Counted from the stretch's first letter, positions 36,284-45,463 are shown. The stretch is 64,000 bases of DNA from Dehalococcoidia bacterium (GCA_025060295.1 JANXCH010000001.1:176773-240772); one strand, 5' to 3'. A program made the numbers and translations. Notes: generated by a model not told the origin, from the letters alone.

Positions 36284-37279
36284 ATGCGCATCACCATAAA
36301 AGTCCGTCGGTTCAATCCCGAGGCCCCTAAACCCCAGCCCTATTGGCAAGACTACACCCTGGAAGTGACGAAGACATCGACTGTCCTTGATGCCCTCATT
36401 CGCATTCGCGAGGAGGTGGACGAGTCCCTGGCCCTGCGGTGCTCCTGCCGCAGTGCCATCTGTGGCTCCTGCGCTATGCGCATCAACGGGCACGCCAGCC
36501 TGGCCTGCAAGACCAAAGTGAGCGCCGTCGTTGACGCGCACAACACCCTCACGGTGGAACCCATGGGCAACCTGCCCGTGATTAAAGACCTGGTGGTAGA
36601 TATGACGCCCCATTGGCACAAGGTGCGGGCAGTGGAGCCCTGGCTGCAGCCGGTGGGGCCGGAGCCACAAGGCGAATACTTGGCCCCTAACGAGGCCATG
36701 CTCCACCTGGCGGGAGTGATGAACTGCATCATGTGCGGGGCGTGCGTCTCGGACTGCACAGTGCTGGAGGTGGACTCCAACTTCCTCGGGCCAGCCGCCC
36801 TGGCTAAGGCCTACCGCTTCGTCGCCGACCCCCGCGACGGCATGACGAAGGAGCGCCTGGCGAAGTATAACGCCTACGGTGGTATCTGGGACTGCACCCG
36901 CTGTTACGAGTGTGTGCAGGTGTGCCCCAAGGGGGTTGCCCCTATGGACCGCATCATGGCCATGCGGGAGCGGGCTATCGGTATGGGCCTCAAGGATACC
37001 TATGGTGCCCGCCACACCTTGGCCTTTGAAGAGCTGGTAGAGCACAGTGGGCGGTTGGACGAACTGCGCCTGCCTTTGAAGACCTTCGGCTACACCAACA
37101 TCCCCAAACTGGTCGGGCTTTTGCCTATCGCCCTGCGGGCCTTGCCCAAGCAGAAGGCCCCTTCGCCCTTCCACAAGCCCATCCCCGAGGTGAAGAGTTT
37201 TCAGACCACCTTCCGCAAGGCTCGTCAGGCCGCCGAGACGGAGCGCCAAGCCCCCACCAGCCAGGCTCACCACGGATAA
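36284..37279 (+). CDS. sdhB: Succinate dehydrogenase/fumarate reductase iron-sulfur subunit
   Basis: Carries electrons from FAD to the membrane side. The 2Fe-2S ligands are in LRCSCRSAICGSCAM plus the later Cys in LACKTK. The C-terminal clusters are in CIMCGACVSDC and CTRCYECVQVCP. At 331 residues it is much longer than a typical SdhB (about 240), mainly in its C terminus, like the iron-sulfur subunits that work with an HdrB-like partner. ATG with AAGGAG upstream. Confidence 0.94.
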   Translation: MRITIKVRRFNPEAPKPQPYWQDYTLEVTKTSTVLDALIRIREEVDESLALRCSCRSAICGSCAMRINGHASLACKTKVSAVVDAHNTLTVEPMGNLPVIKDLVVDMTPHWHKVRAVEPWLQPVGPEPQGEYLAPNEAMLHLAGVMNCIMCGACVSDCTVLEVDSNFLGPAALAKAYRFVADPRDGMTKERLAKYNAYGGIWDCTRCYECVQVCPKGVAPMDRIMAMRERAIGMGLKDTYGARHTLAFEELVEHSGRLDELRLPLKTFGYTNIPKLVGLLPIALRALPKQKAPSPFHKPIPEVKSFQTTFRKARQAAETERQAPTSQAHHG

Positions 37280-37289
37280 GGAGGCTGTC

Positions 37290-38180
37290 GTGAAGTTCGC
37301 CTTCTACCCAGGTTGTGTCTCCCGCGGAGGGTGCCCGGAACTGTATCCCTCGGCGGTGGCAGTGGCGCAGAAGGTTGGGCTGGACCTGCAGGAACTCACC
37401 GGTGCCTCCTGCACAGGGGCAGGGGTGCTGCAAGAAAGCAACCTTTTCCTGGGAGACTGCCTGAACGCCCGCACCTTCGCCATGGCGGAAAGGTTGGGCC
37501 TGCCGATTTTGACCATCTGCTCCACCTGCCAGGGGGTTATGGCTCAGGCCCGCTATCGCCTCCAGGATGAGGGCTACCGCCAGAAGGTCAACGCCGTCCT
37601 CGCCGACGAGGGGCTCGTCTATAAGGGCACCGTAGAGGTGAAGCACCTCCTCTGGGTGCTGGTGGAGGACATCGGCCTGGAGAAGATACGGAGCATGGTG
37701 GTCCGCCCCCTCACGGGCTTGCGGGTGGCCCCCTTTTACGGGTGCTACATCGTCCGCCCCTCCAAGGTTTTGGGGTATGACGAGCACGCCGAGCGCCTCC
37801 AGGCCCTGGAGCGCCTGATTGAAGCCCTGGGCGGGGAGCCGGTGGACTTCCCCGGCAAGACGCGCTGCTGCGGCTTCCCCATCCTGACCATCAACGAGCG
37901 CAACTCGGTGGCTATGGTGGCCAAGCATACCTGGGATGCCAAGGAACGGGGGGCTGATGCCATGGTTACCCCGTGCCCCCTGTGCCACCTCAATCTGGAC
38001 GGCTACCAGGTGAAGGCTATGGGCTACTTGAAGGACCGAATTGACTTGCCCATCCTGCATCTGCCGCAACTGGTGGGGCTGGCCCTGGGTATTGACCCGA
38101 AGACTCTGCGGTTGGGCCGGCACCTGATTGCGGTGGCACCTGTTTTGGACAAGTTGGGGAAGGTAGCGGTGAAGGCATAA
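37290..38180 (+). CDS. sdhE: HdrB/SdhE-like cysteine-rich (CCG-domain) subunit
   Basis: A 296-residue protein of two CCG cysteine-rich domains, as in heterodisulfide reductase subunit B and in the SdhE subunit of type E succinate:quinone reductase. The C-terminal set is complete: FYGCYIVRPSK, TRCCGFPIL and CPLC. In the N-terminal set, PGCVSRGGC, GASCTGAG and CSTC are seen, where the middle motif has Cys-Thr rather than Cys-Cys. It likely anchors the dehydrogenase and passes electrons to quinone; no SdhC/SdhD-type cytochrome b subunit follows. GTG start with GGAGG seven bases upstream. Confidence 0.88.
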   Translation: MKFAFYPGCVSRGGCPELYPSAVAVAQKVGLDLQELTGASCTGAGVLQESNLFLGDCLNARTFAMAERLGLPILTICSTCQGVMAQARYRLQDEGYRQKVNAVLADEGLVYKGTVEVKHLLWVLVEDIGLEKIRSMVVRPLTGLRVAPFYGCYIVRPSKVLGYDEHAERLQALERLIEALGGEPVDFPGKTRCCGFPILTINERNSVAMVAKHTWDAKERGADAMVTPCPLCHLNLDGYQVKAMGYLKDRIDLPILHLPQLVGLALGIDPKTLRLGRHLIAVAPVLDKLGKVAVKA

Positions 38181-38196
38181 GGAGGGGGGCACCAGG

Positions 38197-39045
38197 ATGT
38201 TCCGTATCAATATGGATCCCGACATCATTGCGGTGGGGGGATTCGTGCTCTCGTGGCACGGATTGCTTAGTTTTCTGGGGGTGGCGTTGGCAGTGTGGTT
38301 GGTAGGACGCTGGGCACCGAAGCGGGGCATCTCCACCGACGCCGTCTACGCCACGGCCATCTGGGCCATCATTGGGGGGATTATCGGGGCACGCCTGATC
38401 CATGTGATAGACGAGTGGCGCTTCTACATGGCCAACCCGGTGCAAATCCTCGCTATCTGGAACGGGGGGATTGGCATCTGGGGGGCCATTCTGGGGGGAT
38501 TTGTGGGCGGAGCCATTTACGCCCGCCTCAACCGCATCCCCGTGGGGCGCTTGGCCGATATCACCGCCCCCGCCCTGCTCCTGGCCCATACCGTGGGCCG
38601 TGTGGGGTGTGTGATCGCGGGCGACCACGTCCCCAAACCCACCACCATGCCCTGGGGTGTGGTGTGGGCACACCCTGACACGATCACCAACCAATACTAT
38701 GGTGGGCAACCCGTGCCCGCCCACCCGGCCGTGGTGTACGAGATGATCTGGAATATGCTGGTGTTCGCCCTGCTGTGGTGGGTGGTGCGCGACCGCCTCA
38801 AGCCGGAGGGTATGGTGTTTACCCTCTACCTTGCCCTGACGGCCATAGGGCGCTTCTTCATCTACTTTTACCGCATCGATCGGGAGTGGTTTGCAGGATT
38901 GGGGCAGGCGCAAATCATTTCCTTGCTGGTCCTGGCGGTAACAGTCCCCCTATTGGCGCTGCGGGCACGCTGGAGCCCCTCCGCGTCCCTTCCTGAAGCC
39001 CAGGTGGCCCCCCCTCGCCCGCAGAGGGGGAAAGCACAGGCCTAG
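38197..39045 (+). CDS. lgt: Prolipoprotein diacylglyceryl transferase
   Basis: An inner-membrane enzyme (282 residues, about seven helices) that attaches diacylglycerol to the lipobox cysteine of prolipoproteins. LSWHGLLSFLGVALAV, GARLIHVI, WNGGIGIWGAILGGFVGG and the Lgt signature region HTVGRVGCVIAGDHVPKPT with the essential arginine are visible; HPAVVYEMIWNM is the later family motif. ATG with GGAGGGGG upstream. It converges with recJ, with a 4-base overlap. Confidence 0.93.
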   Translation: MFRINMDPDIIAVGGFVLSWHGLLSFLGVALAVWLVGRWAPKRGISTDAVYATAIWAIIGGIIGARLIHVIDEWRFYMANPVQILAIWNGGIGIWGAILGGFVGGAIYARLNRIPVGRLADITAPALLLAHTVGRVGCVIAGDHVPKPTTMPWGVVWAHPDTITNQYYGGQPVPAHPAVVYEMIWNMLVFALLWWVVRDRLKPEGMVFTLYLALTAIGRFFIYFYRIDREWFAGLGQAQIISLLVLAVTVPLLALRARWSPSASLPEAQVAPPRPQRGKAQA

Positions 39046-40751
39046 GCGGAAGGACGCAAGTCGCGCACCAGTAGGCGAAGGCCTCGGCTGCCCTCGGACA
39101 CGCCCAGGTCCGGCGTAAAGACTACATCGCACACAGCAGGCACCCCCTGCCCCCACACACGCCCTAAACGAAACCCCACCGCATCCCACATCGCTCTGCC
39201 CTGGCGAAAGCGCAGGAGCAAGTGCTGCCCGTCATCGCCTGCCAGACGCCACGCCACCACCTCCACTCCCCGCGCTAGGAACAGAGGCTCGGGATTGCCC
39301 GGGCCGAAGGGTGCCATGCCACCCAGGGTGTGATAGGCCACGCCCAGCATATCGGTGAAGGTGGCTTCGGCGTCGATGACCAGCGTGGGTGTGGGGGCGG
39401 AACCACCCATTTGGGCGTGGGCGGCCCGGGCCAGCACATCCTGCACGGTGGGCACGGCATCCGTGGCACATTCAAATCCTCCGGCACCGGCGTGGCCTCC
39501 GAAGCGGTCCAACCATTGCGCCCCTGCCTCCAACACCTTTCCAATATGCACCTCGGGGATGCTCCGGGCGCTGGCACGGACACGATCGCCCCACTGGGAA
39601 GCCACCACCGCAGGCCTGTAGAAGGCCTCCACTAACGCTGCGGCCACCAGGCCGTTCACCCCAGGCACGAACTCCTCCCCCCTGATGAAGAGAAGGGGCG
39701 GAAGCGGTTGACCCCGTAAACGCTCCAGGGCCAAACCCAGCAGGGCATCGGTAAGGCGCTGGCGCTGGTCGTTGAGCCGCTCCACCTGCTGGGCTAGGGG
39801 GATAGCCTCTTGGGCGGTGGGGGCCAGAAGCAGATGAAGACTGAGGGCAGCACTGGCCAGGCGGCCGGCGGCGTTGAGACGGGGAGCGAGGACGAAAGAG
39901 ACCGTCTCGGCCGAAACCTCGTCCGGACGCACCCGTGCCGCCGCGCACAGGGCGAGCAGGCCGGGGCGGTGAGTTTGGCGCAGGTGCGCCAGCCCCTCCC
40001 GCACAATGGCGCGGTTCTCCCCTGTAAGAAGGCCCATATCAGCGATGGTCCCCAAAGCCGCCAGTTCAAGAAGGCCCGCCGGCAGAGGGCGTTGGAGGGT
40101 GTGGTAGAGGGCCTGGGCCAGTTTCAGGGCGAGCCCCGCTCCCGTGAGGTGCACAAAGGGGTAGCGAGACCCTTCCAGCCAGGGCGAGACGAGGGCAACA
40201 GCCTGGGGGAGGGTCTTGGGGGGCAGGTGATGGTCGGTGATGATCAGGTCCAGCCCAAGGGGACGGGCCTCAACACTAGGGATAGCCCCCGTTATGCCTG
40301 TGTCCACAGTGATGACAAGGGTTGCCCCCTGCTGGTGCAAAGCCTGTAGGGCCTGACGGTTCAGCCCATGCCCCTCCGTCAGCCTGTCGGGAAGGTAGGT
40401 CAACACCCGCGCCCCCAGCCCTTGTAGGGCGTCCACCAGCAGGGCGGTTGCCGTTACGCCGTCGGTGTCAAAGTCACCGTAGATAGCGATAGTCTCCCCG
40501 CTTAGCAAGGCCCGCAGGATGCGGTGCACCGCCCGGTCCATCTGGGGGAGTAGGAAAGGGTCGTGGCTGACCCCACGGGGAGGGGAGAGAAAGGTAGCCA
40601 CCGCCGAGGGGGTGCGCAGGCCCCGATGCCAAAGGGATGCCGCCACTGGCAGGGGGAGGCCCAGGGATCGCGCAAAATGCAAGGGGGGCGGCGGTAAAAC
40701 TTGCCACCGCCGTTGCGGGTAAGTGGGAAGCAAACGGCTCACGGCTCCCAT
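39042..40751 (-). CDS. recJ: Single-stranded-DNA-specific exonuclease RecJ
   Basis: A 5'-3' exonuclease of the DHH family, used in mismatch and recombination repair (569 residues). Seen are the motif I aspartates YGDFDTDGVTATALL, motif II VITVDTGITG, the DHH motif IITDHHLPP, a motif IV region NAAGRLASA and the DHHA1 signature FGGHAGAGGFEC. The ATG at 40751 lies inside the 3' end of fabF (13-base overlap), so translation is likely coupled. Confidence 0.95.
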   Translation of the reverse strand: MGAVSRLLPTYPQRRWQVLPPPPLHFARSLGLPLPVAASLWHRGLRTPSAVATFLSPPRGVSHDPFLLPQMDRAVHRILRALLSGETIAIYGDFDTDGVTATALLVDALQGLGARVLTYLPDRLTEGHGLNRQALQALHQQGATLVITVDTGITGAIPSVEARPLGLDLIITDHHLPPKTLPQAVALVSPWLEGSRYPFVHLTGAGLALKLAQALYHTLQRPLPAGLLELAALGTIADMGLLTGENRAIVREGLAHLRQTHRPGLLALCAAARVRPDEVSAETVSFVLAPRLNAAGRLASAALSLHLLLAPTAQEAIPLAQQVERLNDQRQRLTDALLGLALERLRGQPLPPLLFIRGEEFVPGVNGLVAAALVEAFYRPAVVASQWGDRVRASARSIPEVHIGKVLEAGAQWLDRFGGHAGAGGFECATDAVPTVQDVLARAAHAQMGGSAPTPTLVIDAEATFTDMLGVAYHTLGGMAPFGPGNPEPLFLARGVEVVAWRLAGDDGQHLLLRFRQGRAMWDAVGFRLGRVWGQGVPAVCDVVFTPDLGVSEGSRGLRLLVRDLRPSA

Positions 40752-41983
40752 TGGCGAAAGATGAGGGTTGAGTTATGCCCCCCGAAGCCGAAGGCGTTAC
40801 TCATGGCCACGCGCACGCGTCCCCGTCGGGGCGTCCAGGGGGTATAGTCTAAGTCGCACTCCGGGTCTGGTGTATCCAGGTTGATGGTAGGCGGGATGGC
40901 CCCCCGCAAGATGCTCATGACCGTGATCACCGCCTCCAATGCCCCCGCCGCTCCCAACAGATGCCCCGTCATGGACTTGGTGGAGCTGATGGGAATGCGA
41001 TAGGCCTCTTCGCCGAACACGGTCTTGATGGCCTGGGTCTCGTATTTGTCGTTGAGGGGCGTAGAAGTGCCGTGGGCGTTGATGTAGTCCACATCCTGCG
41101 GTTGCAGGCCAGCCCGCCGCAACGCCAGGGCCATAGCCCTTGCCCCGCCTTCGCCGCCCGGGGAGGGCTGGGTGATGTGGTAGGCATCGGCGGTGGCGGC
41201 ATAGCCGACCAGTTCTCCTAAGGGCCGGGCGCCGCGCGCCAAAGCATGCTCCAAACGCTCCAGAACCAGGATGGCCGCCCCCTCCCCGATAACAAAGCCG
41301 TCCCTCTGGGCATCAAAGGGGCGGGAGGCCCGTTCGGGCTCATGGTTGCGGCGGGAGAGGGCCTGGCACGCATTAAATCCGGCGATGGCGATGGGGCAGA
41401 TGGGCGCCTCGGCCCCACCTGCAAGGGCCAGATCCACTTCGCCGCGACGGATGAGTTCGTAGGCCTGCCCGATGGCGTCTGACCCGCTGGCACAAGCGGA
41501 GACGATGCCGAAGTTGGGGCCTTTTAGCCCAAAGGCGATGGAGACTTGGCCGGCAGCCATATCGGTGAGCATCATAGGAACAAGGAAAGGGCTGACCCGC
41601 TGCGGCCCTTTCTCGTGGAGGACAGCGAACTGCTGGGAGAGGGTGAGGATGCCGCCCACTCCCGTGCCAATGATGGTGGCGCATCGCTCGGGATGCGCCA
41701 GACGCCCATCCAGTCCGGCTTGGCGCAGGGCCTCCTGGGCGGCGGCGATTGCGAACTGGGCAAAGCGGTCGGTGCGGCGGGCCTCCTTCCGATCCATGTA
41801 GTTTTCCGGTGCAAAGCCTTTGACCTCGGCGGCGATCTGGGTGTCAAACGGGGTAGGATCAAAGGCCGTGATGCGGGCCACCCCTGACTTTCCCGCCAAG
41901 AGGGCTTGCCAGGTAGCCTCCACTGATAGGCCTAGCGGGGAAATCACCCCCATTCCCGTTACAACGACGCGCACACGCTCCAC
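40739..41983 (-). CDS. fabF: 3-oxoacyl-[acyl-carrier-protein] synthase II
   Basis: Elongates fatty acids by Claisen condensation of acyl-enzyme with malonyl-ACP. In the 414-residue protein the nucleophile is C164 in SACASGSDA; the two histidines are in NAHGTSTPLND and KSMTGHLLGAAGA, and the C terminus has FGFGGHNSTL. GTG start at 41983 with GGGAGG upstream. No acpP or fabD is near. It lies 21 bases after the zinc dehydrogenase gene and overlaps recJ, so three unrelated functions probably share one transcript. Confidence 0.95.
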   Translation of the reverse strand: MERVRVVVTGMGVISPLGLSVEATWQALLAGKSGVARITAFDPTPFDTQIAAEVKGFAPENYMDRKEARRTDRFAQFAIAAAQEALRQAGLDGRLAHPERCATIIGTGVGGILTLSQQFAVLHEKGPQRVSPFLVPMMLTDMAAGQVSIAFGLKGPNFGIVSACASGSDAIGQAYELIRRGEVDLALAGGAEAPICPIAIAGFNACQALSRRNHEPERASRPFDAQRDGFVIGEGAAILVLERLEHALARGARPLGELVGYAATADAYHITQPSPGGEGGARAMALALRRAGLQPQDVDYINAHGTSTPLNDKYETQAIKTVFGEEAYRIPISSTKSMTGHLLGAAGALEAVITVMSILRGAIPPTINLDTPDPECDLDYTPWTPRRGRVRVAMSNAFGFGGHNSTLIFRQWEP

Positions 41984-42004
41984 GGGATATCCTCCCTAAA
42001 CGCA

Positions 42005-43159
42005 CTATACTTTGGCGGAAGGGTTTGATGGGGACTCTGCCCAGGTAATGCGGCTTTTCAGCCAGGACGCCGGGGAACGGACAAGGGCCGCGAAGTTGCC
42101 TGGAGGGCTGGGCTTGTCCACCAGAGTGGGCAAGGCGGTGGAGGGGTTACGCATGGCATCCTGTAGCCATTGCACCGCCAGTTCCAAGTGGGGGCGCCCC
42201 ATACGATAGCAAGGCACCAGGGCGATGTTGCGGCGGACAGCCTCAAGGAGCAAAATGCTGAAGTTAGTGTCGTGGGGACGCCGCCCTGGGGGAGCCGGAG
42301 CCAGCAGGAGAACAACGGCCCCATTAAAGTGTATCCTGCCCAGCAGGGATGCCACGACAGAGAGGTCGCCGCTGGTGTCCACTAGGGCATCGGCTGGTTC
42401 TAACTGCTCCACCGCTGAGTTGTCCTGCTTGTGGGTAGCCCATGGGGTAATCCCTGCCCTAGTGAGGAGGTCCGTAAGCGCCTGGGGCAAAGGCTGGGTG
42501 GGGTAAAGGGTAACCTGTGCGCCGAGCGAGCGCAGATAAAGGGCTGTAACAAGGGTGAGGACAGAAGAGCCCGCCACCAACAGGTGCTTGTCGCCGGCCC
42601 ATCGGGGCTGGTCCCAGCGATGCTCAAAATGCGAGCAGGAGGGGAGGGTGCGCCTCTGAACGGTGGTAAGATAATGGGCACCCTTAATGGCCAGGGCAAG
42701 GGGTTCCGCCAGAAGGGCGATGTCGGCGATAGCCGGGCTAATGACGATGAGGTGCTCCTCACGGTCGAGGGTCCACTGACAAGCCCAGCCGTGGGCCCGA
42801 TGCAAGCCCGGCTCGGCATAGAGGTTCGTCCCACACTCGTCAGGGTATCCTTGAGCACATGGGGCACACACTCCACAGGAGCGCCTCAGCGTGGGGATGA
42901 CCCAGTCGCCCACCTTGAGGGTGCGCACCTCGCGCCCCGCGGCCGTTACTCGGCCCACCATCTCGTGGCCCACCACCCATCGCTCGGGGTCGGGGGATAG
43001 GCCTTCGTGGCGCACGAGGAGGGAGTGGTCAAAAGGGCACACCCCTACCTGCTCCACCTGCACCTGCACTTGGCGCGCCCGGGGAGGGCGCGGCACCGGC
43101 GCCTCCACTAGGTGGGGTGTCCAACGGGCGCGCGCAGGGAAGATCACCAGGGCACGCAT
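42005..43159 (-). CDS. Zinc-containing medium-chain dehydrogenase (glucose dehydrogenase-like)
   Basis: A 384-residue medium-chain dehydrogenase/reductase. The catalytic zinc site is intact (Cys in GVCPFDHSLL, GHE, and Glu in LLAEPLALA), as is the structural zinc loop CGVCAPCAQGYPDEC. The segment GLHRAHGWACQW resembles the archaeal-type glucose 1-dehydrogenase group. The nucleotide-binding turn, normally GxGxxG, reads VAGSSVLTLV, so NAD(P) binding may be altered. The ATG at 43159 has GGGGGAGG very close; a GTG at 43174 is the alternative. The substrate is unknown. Confidence 0.8.
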   Translation of the reverse strand: MRALVIFPARARWTPHLVEAPVPRPPRARQVQVQVEQVGVCPFDHSLLVRHEGLSPDPERWVVGHEMVGRVTAAGREVRTLKVGDWVIPTLRRSCGVCAPCAQGYPDECGTNLYAEPGLHRAHGWACQWTLDREEHLIVISPAIADIALLAEPLALAIKGAHYLTTVQRRTLPSCSHFEHRWDQPRWAGDKHLLVAGSSVLTLVTALYLRSLGAQVTLYPTQPLPQALTDLLTRAGITPWATHKQDNSAVEQLEPADALVDTSGDLSVVASLLGRIHFNGAVVLLLAPAPPGRRPHDTNFSILLLEAVRRNIALVPCYRMGRPHLELAVQWLQDAMRNPSTALPTLVDKPSPPGNFAALVRSPASWLKSRITWAESPSNPSAKV

Positions 43160-43259
43160 ACTCCTCCCCCGCACCTGCTCATAGGGTAACCGCAGACGCT
43201 GCGGCTTTCAATGGAAGGGTGGGAGCCATTGGAGAGGCTTTTGAAGAGAAAGCCGCCCC

Positions 43260-43952
43260 CTATTTACCGGGGGGAGGAATACGCTGATACACCCCCCGCC
43301 AGGTGACTTGCAAAAGGGGACTAAATCGCCCCCCAGCTATCCAACGGGGCCGATGCATTTCCGCCATTTCGCGCACGGCCAAGAGGGGGTCTGGTGCATC
43401 GGTCTCGTAAAGGGCCAGATAGCGGTCCTGCCCAGGCTGGGGGAGAACGGCTTCAAAGCGGTAGGCGGTGTGAAACAGCCCCGTGGACAGGATATCTGGC
43501 ACATGGATGGTGTTATACCACTCGTTGAACTCCCGCTCTTGGGCGGAGTTGGCGCAGTGGCTCTGGACAGCGTAGAGGCCCGTTATCGGAGCGCGGCCTG
43601 TCTTGGCGGTGGTGAAGGAGGGGCCAATGCGTCTCCACATCCAACGGGCCACCACCTGGAGAGCGGGGTGCATGCGCCCCTGAGCTATCCACTGGGGGGT
43701 GAACCGCTCCATAATCTCGTGGGGAATTTTCTCTAACAGGTTCTCTTGCTCCACCTCGTAGATGGCCAGGTAGCGGGCGTCGCGCTGAAGAGGGTCGGCA
43801 TTGCGATAGCGGGTGGGGTGGGTAACCAGGCGGGTAGCCAGCATATCCGCCAGATGAACGCTGTCATACCAGCGGTTGAACTCCTCCTCCTTGAGGGGAT
43901 CGGTGCAGTTGGCGGTTACAAAGCGGATGCCCGCAGGATAGCGTCCCTCCAT
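43260..43952 (-). CDS. Duplicated ferredoxin-fold (dimeric alpha-beta barrel/EthD-like) protein
   Basis: 230 residues made of two similar halves. FNRWYDSVHLADMLATRLVTHPTRYRN with RYLAIYEVE in the first half matches FNEWYNTIHVPDILSTGLFHTAYRFE with RYLALYETD in the second. This pattern is that of stress-responsive/EthD-type dimeric alpha-beta barrels fused in tandem. Both halves are followed by a PQWIAQGR/PRWIAGGR motif. No function can be assigned. ATG with GGAGG upstream and its own promoter at 44016-43988. Confidence 0.7.
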   Translation of the reverse strand: MEGRYPAGIRFVTANCTDPLKEEEFNRWYDSVHLADMLATRLVTHPTRYRNADPLQRDARYLAIYEVEQENLLEKIPHEIMERFTPQWIAQGRMHPALQVVARWMWRRIGPSFTTAKTGRAPITGLYAVQSHCANSAQEREFNEWYNTIHVPDILSTGLFHTAYRFEAVLPQPGQDRYLALYETDAPDPLLAVREMAEMHRPRWIAGGRFSPLLQVTWRGVYQRIPPPGK

Positions 43953-43987
43953 AGCTCTGCCTCCGTGACGGTTGACGCTCTCCGCTT

Positions 43988-44016
43988 ACTGTAGGGATGG
44001 GGTGCAGGGCTGTCAA
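43988..44016 (-). promoter_or_regulatory. Promoter of the duplicated ferredoxin-fold gene
   Basis: On the minus strand TTGACA (44016-44011), 17-bp spacer, TACAGT (43993-43988), 36 bases before the ATG. A near-consensus sigma-70 promoter. The plus-strand TATACT at 44031-44036 is a likely -10 for the divergent CaiB gene, with only a poor -35. Confidence 0.65.
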
Positions 44017-44071
44017 GATAGGATGGAGTGTATACTAGGGGTGTCCGACCCAACCCGCCCCGGGGGTGTGT

Positions 44072-45322
44072 ATGAGGGAACGCCAAACCCTTCTGCCGGT
44101 GTCGTTCGGACCTTTGCAGGGAGTGCGCATCCTGTCCACGGGCACCTGGATCGCCCAACCCTTCGCCGCTACCCTTGCAGCCGAAATGGGGGCAGAGGTG
44201 GTGCAGATTGAACGCCCCGGAGAAGGGGATGAGGCGTGTCGCGTCCAGCCCGACGGGCTCCTGCTCCCCACACGCCAAGGGGGACGAGTGGGGTGCATCT
44301 TCTTGCAGGACCGGCGGTGCGTCTTCTACGTCACCCTCAACTTCGCCCACCCCAAAGGGCGCGACCTCTTCCTACGCCTGGTGCCCCATTTTGACATCTG
44401 GATGGAGAGTTCCCGCCCCGGCACTTACGCTAAATACGGGTTAGATGATGCCACAGTTTTGCGCCAGAACCCCCGTTTAGTCATTGTCCATGTGTCTGGC
44501 TTTGGGCAGAACGGGCATCCGGACTATATTGGACGCCCTTCATATGACCTCATCGGGCAGGCCTTCGGAGGGCTGATGCACCTGACCGGCCCCCCACCTC
44601 CGGAACCCCCCACGCGTGCTGCTCCGTGGACCGGAGACTATATCACCGCCCTCTTCGCCTTGTGGTCGGCCCTGGCGGGCTATATTTATGCCCGACGCAC
44701 AGGGGTAGGGCAATCCATTGACCTAGCTCAATATGAAGCCGTCCACCGTTGCCTGGCGGGCACGATGGTGGCCTACTTTCAGGGGGGTGGCATCCGCCAG
44801 CGCAGGGGCAACCGCGCCGGAGAACTGCAGCCCTACGACGCTTTCCACGCTGCCGATGGGATGGTCGTCATTGCCGTGGCCAACTACTCCCTTTTCACCA
44901 AACTGTGCCGTGTGATAGGGCTACACAAGGATGAGCAATGGATGCGCACCGCCCATCATCACCCCGACTCGGAAATAGGGATGGAGTTCGATGCTCACCT
45001 GCGCGCATGGGTGATTCAGCGCCCGGCCCTGGAGGTGGAACGCATCCTCAACGCCCAGGGCATCCCCTGCTGCCGGATTATGAACGCCCAGGATATGGCC
45101 GAGGACCCCCACTACCAAGCCCGGGGCGTGCACATAACCTGGGAGGACCTGCAGGTGGGGCCAATTCGGGGCATTGGGGTGGTGCCCCACTTTAGCAAGA
45201 CACCGGGGAGAGTGTGGAGGGGCACCGCACCCACGGGCTACGACAACACTACTGTCTACGGGAGGTTGCTAGGCCTTTCGCCCCAAGACATCGAGGCGCT
45301 CCAGAAGGAAGGGGTAGTGTAA
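44072..45322 (+). CDS. CaiB/BaiF family (class III) CoA transferase
   Basis: A class III CoA transferase of 416 residues. The start LQGVRILSTGTWIAQPFAATLAAEMGAEVVQIERP is the family signature. The catalytic aspartate is expected in RPSYDLIGQAFGGLM, and GDYITALFALWSALAGYIYARRTGVGQSIDLAQYE follows. The C-terminal lobe (QGIPCCRIMNAQDMAEDPHYQARGV) is complete. Substrate acid not predictable. The ATG at 44072 is chosen over a GTG at 44066, which would leave no room for the GGGGGTG site. Confidence 0.9.
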   Translation: MRERQTLLPVSFGPLQGVRILSTGTWIAQPFAATLAAEMGAEVVQIERPGEGDEACRVQPDGLLLPTRQGGRVGCIFLQDRRCVFYVTLNFAHPKGRDLFLRLVPHFDIWMESSRPGTYAKYGLDDATVLRQNPRLVIVHVSGFGQNGHPDYIGRPSYDLIGQAFGGLMHLTGPPPPEPPTRAAPWTGDYITALFALWSALAGYIYARRTGVGQSIDLAQYEAVHRCLAGTMVAYFQGGGIRQRRGNRAGELQPYDAFHAADGMVVIAVANYSLFTKLCRVIGLHKDEQWMRTAHHHPDSEIGMEFDAHLRAWVIQRPALEVERILNAQGIPCCRIMNAQDMAEDPHYQARGVHITWEDLQVGPIRGIGVVPHFSKTPGRVWRGTAPTGYDNTTVYGRLLGLSPQDIEALQKEGVV

Positions 45323-45341
45323 CACCCACGCCCGTATCGGG

Positions 45342-45415
45342 TGGCTGCCCGGCCAGGATTCGAACCTGGGTCAAGGGATCCAAAGTCCCCTGTGCTACCG
45401 CTGCACCACCGGGCA
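45342..45415 (-). tRNA. tRNA-Gln (anticodon TTG)
   Basis: Read on the minus strand: acceptor TGCCCGG/CCGGGCA, D arm GTGC/GCAC, anticodon stem GGGGA/TCCCT with loop CTTTGGA (anticodon TTG), T arm CCAGG TTCGAAT CCTGG, discriminator G and an encoded CCA at 45344-45342. Confidence 0.95.
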
Positions 45416-45433
45416 TTGCCCACACCCTAAAGT

Positions 45434-45463
45434 ATTATACGCTACTGGGGTTCGGTTTCCCAA
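45434..45463 (-). promoter_or_regulatory. Promoter of tRNA-Gln
   Basis: On the minus strand TTGGGA (45463-45458), 18-bp spacer, TATAAT (45439-45434), about 18 bases before the tRNA. The rest of 45416-45530 holds a TATGCT (about 45501) that could serve the next gene. Confidence 0.6.
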
